Part shown: piece by piece, positions 20,834 through 23,778 of the stretch
Numbering within the stretch: the first letter of the stretch is position 1
How the letters are laid out: each line of letters begins with the position of its first letter
Assembly: GCA_937874455.1 (NCBI GenBank)
Contig: CALNBE010000112.1
Location: 1 to 23,778 of the forward strand
DNA from: an uncultured Opitutia bacterium
GTDB lineage: Bacteria > Verrucomicrobiota > Verrucomicrobiia > Opitutales > UBA953
Reading direction: 5' to 3'
Length of the DNA: 23,778 nt
Notes under the pieces: model-generated
The model's database searches: none
The model's input: the letters and a program-made list of their open reading frames with translations, nothing else
Told to the model about the DNA's origin: nothing
Position numbers and translations under genes: made by a program

Positions 20834-20846
20834 GGCGGAGGAAAAT
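20834..20846 (-). promoter_or_regulatory. galM-malQ spacer made entirely of the dispersed motif
   Basis: In the gene sense the junction is TAA-ATTTTCCTCCGCC-ATG; the 13-nt spacer is one exact motif copy, nearly identical to the fabZ-fabI spacer (ATTTCCTCCGCG). No Shine-Dalgarno can be recognised. Confidence 0.6.
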
Positions 20847-21911
20847 TTACCCCGCGCGCATCCGCCACACGGTGGTGCTGCGGCAGGGGGTGCCCGGATA
20901 AACCAGATTGCTGCGGAAGGCCGGCTGGTTCGGCGAGTCCGGCGCGTGCTGCGCCTCCAGCGCGAAACCGGCGCGGTTGGCGTAACGGGCACCGTTTTTT
21001 CCCGCGATGTCGCCGATGCACTCGGCAAACCAGTTGCCGGTGTACAGGTGGATGGTTGGCTCGGTGGTTTCAACGCGCAAGACGCGTCCCGAACGCGGGC
21101 AAGCCACCTCCGCCGCCGGGCGCAGTTGATACGGGACCCCGTCCACCACAAAGGTGTGATCGTAGCCGCGCGGACCAGCCAGCTCCGCCGCACCGATGTT
21201 TTTTCCCAGCGCCACTGGTTCACGGAAATCAAAAATCCCCCCGGCCACCGGGCGCACCTCGCCGAGCGGAATGTTGTTCTCGTCCAGCGGCAGGTAATGC
21301 CGGGCAAACAGCCGCAGTTGGTGATCGTGGCAGTCGCCCTGATCGTGTCCGGCGAGATTGAAATAGGCGTGGTTGGTCAGATTCACCAGAGTCAGCGCGT
21401 CGCTGGTCGCAGTGTAATCCATCCGCACCGCGCCGTCGGGAAGCAAAGTGTAGGTCACCGCCACCTCCAGACTGCCCGGATAGCCTTCCTCGCCCGCGGG
21501 GGAAACGCGCCGGAACGTCACCGCATTTTCCCCGGTTTCCGCCGCCCACAGATAACGATCGAAACCTTTTTCTCCGCCGTGCAAGTGATTCGGGCCATTG
21601 TTGACCGCCAGTTGGAAAAGTTTCCCGCCGACCCACAATTTTCCTCCGGCAATCCGGTTGGCGTGGCGGCCGCAGAACGCGCCAACGTAGGCGGTTTGTG
21701 CGACGTAGGCTTCCGCGGAGGAAAATCCCGTCAGCACATCGGCGAAATTTCCCTCGCGGTCCGGCGTTTCCCAGCCGACCCAGCGCGCGCCGTAATCAGT
21801 GAAGGTCGCGCGGCCGCCGGCGGCGTTCTGCAAAACAAAGAGGGAAACCGGGGAACCGTCTGGCAGTTGTCCGAAGAGGGTTTTTTCGATCGCGCAAGAG
21901 AAAGCCGTCAT
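20847..21911 (-). CDS. galM: Aldose 1-epimerase (galactose mutarotase)
   Basis: The 354-residue cytosolic enzyme interconverts alpha and beta anomers of glucose or galactose. The mutarotase signature residues are visible: GRHANRIAGGK (81-91), NNGPNHLHGG with H109, LTNHAYFNLAG with the catalytic His H181, GYDHTFVVD (about 249-257), and the catalytic Glu E319 in FALEAQHAPDSPN near the C-terminus. Length is normal for the family. No signal peptide is evident. The start at 21909-21911 is preceded by TTTCCTCTGC, not a Shine-Dalgarno. It sits between prs (71 nt upstream) and malQ (13 nt downstream), so galM-malQ is a pair likely serving sugar released from maltodextrins. Confidence 0.96.
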   Translation of the reverse strand: MTAFSCAIEKTLFGQLPDGSPVSLFVLQNAAGGRATFTDYGARWVGWETPDREGNFADVLTGFSSAEAYVAQTAYVGAFCGRHANRIAGGKLWVGGKLFQLAVNNGPNHLHGGEKGFDRYLWAAETGENAVTFRRVSPAGEEGYPGSLEVAVTYTLLPDGAVRMDYTATSDALTLVNLTNHAYFNLAGHDQGDCHDHQLRLFARHYLPLDENNIPLGEVRPVAGGIFDFREPVALGKNIGAAELAGPRGYDHTFVVDGVPYQLRPAAEVACPRSGRVLRVETTEPTIHLYTGNWFAECIGDIAGKNGARYANRAGFALEAQHAPDSPNQPAFRSNLVYPGTPCRSTTVWRMRAG

Positions 21912-21954
21912 GCAGAGGAAACTACCTGAAAGACCGCCGCCCGCTCAAGAACCG

Positions 21955-21972
21955 TTTCCTTGGCGAAGGAAA
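21955..21972. other. Short hairpin of facing TTTCCTT/AAGGAAA arms between prs and galM
   Basis: TTTCCTT (21955-21961) and AAGGAAA (21966-21972) are exact reverse complements with a 4-nt GGCG loop, about 10 nt after the prs stop. This may mark the end of the prs transcript or an mRNA-stability element. It resembles the hairpin at 19236-19259 in being built from the motif core. Confidence 0.45.
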
Positions 21973-21982
21973 TCCCGCCCGG

Positions 21983-22945
21983 CTAATAGCCCTTTACCTT
22001 GAACAGGCTCGTCACGCTCTCGTTACTGTGGATGCGCAACATGGCGTCGCCCATCAACTGGGCAATCGAGAGCACCGTAATCGGCAGCCCACGGGGATCT
22101 AACGGGGTCGAGTTGGTGGTGATCAACTCGTCAATAATGCCCTCCTCCAAACGCTTGAAACCGACCTCGCCCAGCATGCCGTGGCTGACCAAGGCGCGGA
22201 CAGATTTTGCGCCGTGCTGTTTGAGCAGCCGCCCGGCGGCGGTCAGCGTGCCGGCCGTTTCCGTCATGTCATCGACAAGAATGATGTCCCGCCCTTCCAC
22301 CTCGCCGACCAGGCTGGTGGCCTCAACGGTGGTGGCGCTGGTGCGGCGCGTCGCGACAAATCCGAGCGGCAGATCGAGCAGATCCGCCATCGCCGCCGCC
22401 GCCTTCATGCCGCCGACGTCGGGGGAAAACACGGTGGCGTTGGCCAGATAGCCCTTGCCGCGGATGTAATTGTAGAAAACCGGGGCGGCAAAGAGATGGT
22501 CCACCGGGATGTCAAAGAATCCCTGGATTTGCTGCGCGTGCAGATCGAGCGCCAGCACGCGGTGGGCTCCGGCGGCGGTCAGCAGGTTGGCGACCAGCTT
22601 GGCGGTGATGGGCACGCGGGGCCGGTCCTTGCGATCCTGCCGGGCGTAGCCGAAAAAGGGCATGACTGCGGTGATGCGCTTGGCGGAGGCGCGGCGCATC
22701 GCGTCGATCATGATCAGCAGCTCCATGATGTGGTCGTTGGCCGGGTTGCAGGTCGGCTGCACCACGAAGACATCGCAGCCGCGAATGTTTTCGTTGATCT
22801 GCACGAAGGTTTCCCCGTCGGGAAAACGGGTCACCGTTGCCGAGCCAAGGGCCACCCCCATGTGCTCGCAGATTTCCTGGGCCAACGCCGGGTTGGCGTT
22901 GCCGGTGAATATTTTCATCAAGGGATCGCAGGTGACGGCACTCAT
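21983..22945 (-). CDS. prs: Ribose-phosphate pyrophosphokinase
   Basis: This 320-residue cytosolic enzyme makes phosphoribosyl pyrophosphate from ribose 5-phosphate and ATP for nucleotide, His and Trp synthesis. Visible are KIFTGNANPALAQEI, the flexible loop region PFFGYARQDRKDRPRVPITAKLVANLL, LDLHAQQIQGFFDIPVDHL, and the PRPP-binding loop IILVDDMTETAGTL. ATG 22943-22945 gives nine residues (MSAVTCDPL) before an internal MKIFTGNANPA, which matches the usual family N-terminus, so ATG at 22918 may be the true start. It lies 9 nt after lpxD, which suggests coupling with it. A CCCTTTCCC stretch precedes the first ATG. Confidence 0.97.
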   Translation of the reverse strand: MSAVTCDPLMKIFTGNANPALAQEICEHMGVALGSATVTRFPDGETFVQINENIRGCDVFVVQPTCNPANDHIMELLIMIDAMRRASAKRITAVMPFFGYARQDRKDRPRVPITAKLVANLLTAAGAHRVLALDLHAQQIQGFFDIPVDHLFAAPVFYNYIRGKGYLANATVFSPDVGGMKAAAAMADLLDLPLGFVATRRTSATTVEATSLVGEVEGRDIILVDDMTETAGTLTAAGRLLKQHGAKSVRALVSHGMLGEVGFKRLEEGIIDELITTNSTPLDPRGLPITVLSIAQLMGDAMLRIHSNESVTSLFKVKGY

Positions 22946-22954
22946 GGGAAAGGG

Positions 22955-23778
22955 TTATTGGGGTTGGCGGAGGCTTTCGACTGTTTTTTCCAAGGATTTT
23001 ACGCGGGCAAAAAGATCGGGCAGGCGCTGTTTGAGCACCATCAGTTTTTTCGCCGCCTGCAGGGGAATCGCAGGGGAATCGAGCACGATTTGCCCGGCGG
23101 GAATGTCGGACAAAACCCCGGCCTGGGCACCGACTTGGGTGCCTTTGCCGATCCGCAAATGGCCGGCCAGCCCGGCCTGCCCGGCCAGCACCACGTAATC
23201 CTCCAGCGTCGTGCTGCCCGCCATGCCGGACTGGGAGCAAAGGATGCAGTGCCTGCCGACCTGGCAGTTGTGGCCGATCTGCACCAGATTGTCGATTTTC
23301 GTCCCGTCGCCGATGCGGGTGGTGGAAAAACGCGCGCGGTCGATGGTGCTGTTGGCACCCACTTCCACGTCGTCACCGAGAACCACGTTTCCAATCTGGG
23401 GAATTTTCCGGTGCGCGCCGTCGATGGTTTCAAAACCAAACCCTTCGCCGCCAATCACCGCGCCGATGAAGAGCTGCACCCGGGCGCCGGTCTCGCAGTA
23501 ATCGGTCACGCTGGCCCGGGGGCGGAACCAGTTGTCGGGTCCAATTTTCGCCGCTCGTCCAATGTGGCAGTAGGCTTCGAGCACGGAGTTGTCGCCGATT
23601 TCCGCCTCTGCCCCGATGATGCAATACGGGCCGATGTGCAAATTTCCTCCAAGCCGGGCCGTCGGATCAATCAACGCGGTGGGATGGATGCCCGGTGCCG
23701 GGCGCTTCCACAGGGCGCGCTCGATTTGGTCGCAAAGCAATGCCAGCGCATAGGAAGGGTTTTTGACAAAGAGATAAA
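22955..23778 (-). CDS. lpxD: UDP-3-O-acylglucosamine N-acyltransferase LpxD, N-terminus outside window
   Basis: The visible 274 residues are the left-handed beta-helix of LpxD, which adds the N-linked hydroxyacyl chain to UDP-3-O-acylglucosamine in lipid A synthesis. Hexapeptide repeats run through LGGNLHIGPYCIIGAEAEIGD and so on. Family blocks are RVQLFIGAVIGGEGFGF, NSTIDRARFSTTRIGDGTKIDNLVQIGHNCQVGRHCILCSQSGMAGST (catalytic His within the GHN block) and a C-terminal coiled helix. The frame stays open to the right edge and reads YLFVKNPSYALALLCDQIE, matching the end of the LpxD uridine-binding domain, so the gene starts beyond 23778 and an apparent TTG start at 23740 is not used. It is upstream of prs with a 9-nt gap. 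Confidence 0.95.
   Translation of the reverse strand, partial: YLFVKNPSYALALLCDQIERALWKRPAPGIHPTALIDPTARLGGNLHIGPYCIIGAEAEIGDNSVLEAYCHIGRAAKIGPDNWFRPRASVTDYCETGARVQLFIGAVIGGEGFGFETIDGAHRKIPQIGNVVLGDDVEVGANSTIDRARFSTTRIGDGTKIDNLVQIGHNCQVGRHCILCSQSGMAGSTTLEDYVVLAGQAGLAGHLRIGKGTQVGAQAGVLSDIPAGQIVLDSPAIPLQAAKKLMVLKQRLPDLFARVKSLEKTVESLRQPQ

Larger units (their letters stand above)
960..21724. repeat. Dispersed short motif, core TTTCCTCCG, on both strands
   Basis: I counted by eye at least 21 exact copies. In forward orientation they start at 2338, 2911, 3709, 7228, 7429, 10016, 10922, 11123, 12757 and 21640. As the reverse complement CGGAGGAAA they start at 960, 1405, 1813, 3868, 4159, 7496, 19512, 20199, 20483, 20836 and 21716. 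Many are preceded by A/T (often AA or AAT) and followed by CG, so the wider consensus is about AATTTTCCTCCGCG. Near variants include TTTCCCTCCG, ATTCCTCCG and TTTCCTTCG. None of the exact copies lies between 12766 and 19511, which includes the sdh operon. Confidence 0.7.

Noticed and set aside
23211..23740. TTG at 23740 as the start of lpxD
   Set aside because: The frame stays open to the right edge and continues with residues typical of the LpxD N-terminal domain, so the true start is outside.
1..23778. CRISPR array, tRNA, rRNA, prophage or transposase
   Set aside because: No regularly spaced repeats, cloverleaf sequences, integrase or transposase motifs were seen on either strand.

Overview
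The window looks like a piece of a GC-rich, Gram-negative chromosome, most likely from the Verrucomicrobiota and possibly the Opitutae. The support is combined. There is a lipid A gene (lpxD), a secreted beta-helical protein built from autotransporter-associated strand repeats and ending in a hydrophobic helix plus an Arg cluster, an SdhC-SdhA-SdhB complex with one multi-haem-type membrane subunit, and a carboxynorspermidine-type dehydrogenase. No 16S rRNA is present, so the assignment is an inference. I saw no rRNA, tRNA, CRISPR array, prophage or insertion sequence.

Layout. 1-2260 (minus): fabZ, then fabI, then an inverted-repeat element, then an OleA-type thiolase cut by the left edge, which seems to have lost its reading frame near the N-terminus. 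2367-4046 (plus): a secreted protein of unknown function with HEAT-like repeats and an HEWTH motif. 4088-7712 (minus): two related SGNH/GDSL hydrolases in tandem, one free and secreted, the other inserted inside a beta-strand-repeat protein. 8074-9956 (plus): carboxynorspermidine dehydrogenase, a clear terminator, and a lipoprotein phosphatase. 9987-13015 (minus): a GH76-family secreted hydrolase and dnaX. 13120-16751 (minus): the operon sdhC-sdhA-sdhB with a strong terminator. 17018-19218 (plus): a secreted helical-repeat protein overlapping sufE. 19259-23778 (minus): lpxD (cut by the right edge), prs, galM, malQ.

Most of this is housekeeping: fatty-acid elongation, the TCA cycle/respiration, DNA replication, Fe-S assembly, nucleotide precursor supply, lipid A and maltodextrin use. 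The less ordinary parts are three. (1) A short DNA word, TTTCCTCCG in an A/T-rich-then-GC context, occurs at least 21 times by hand count, roughly equally on both strands and in every reading frame. It also forms the whole spacer at two operon junctions and related sequences form intergenic hairpins, which resembles a DNA-uptake-sequence-like repeat family. (2) dnaX carries an uninterrupted A9 run followed by TAG and preceded by a hairpin, exactly where a short gamma form would end. (3) An SGNH hydrolase domain interrupts a beta-helix repeat next to its free-standing paralogue.

Most starts lack a Shine-Dalgarno sequence and have a C/T-rich stretch directly before ATG.
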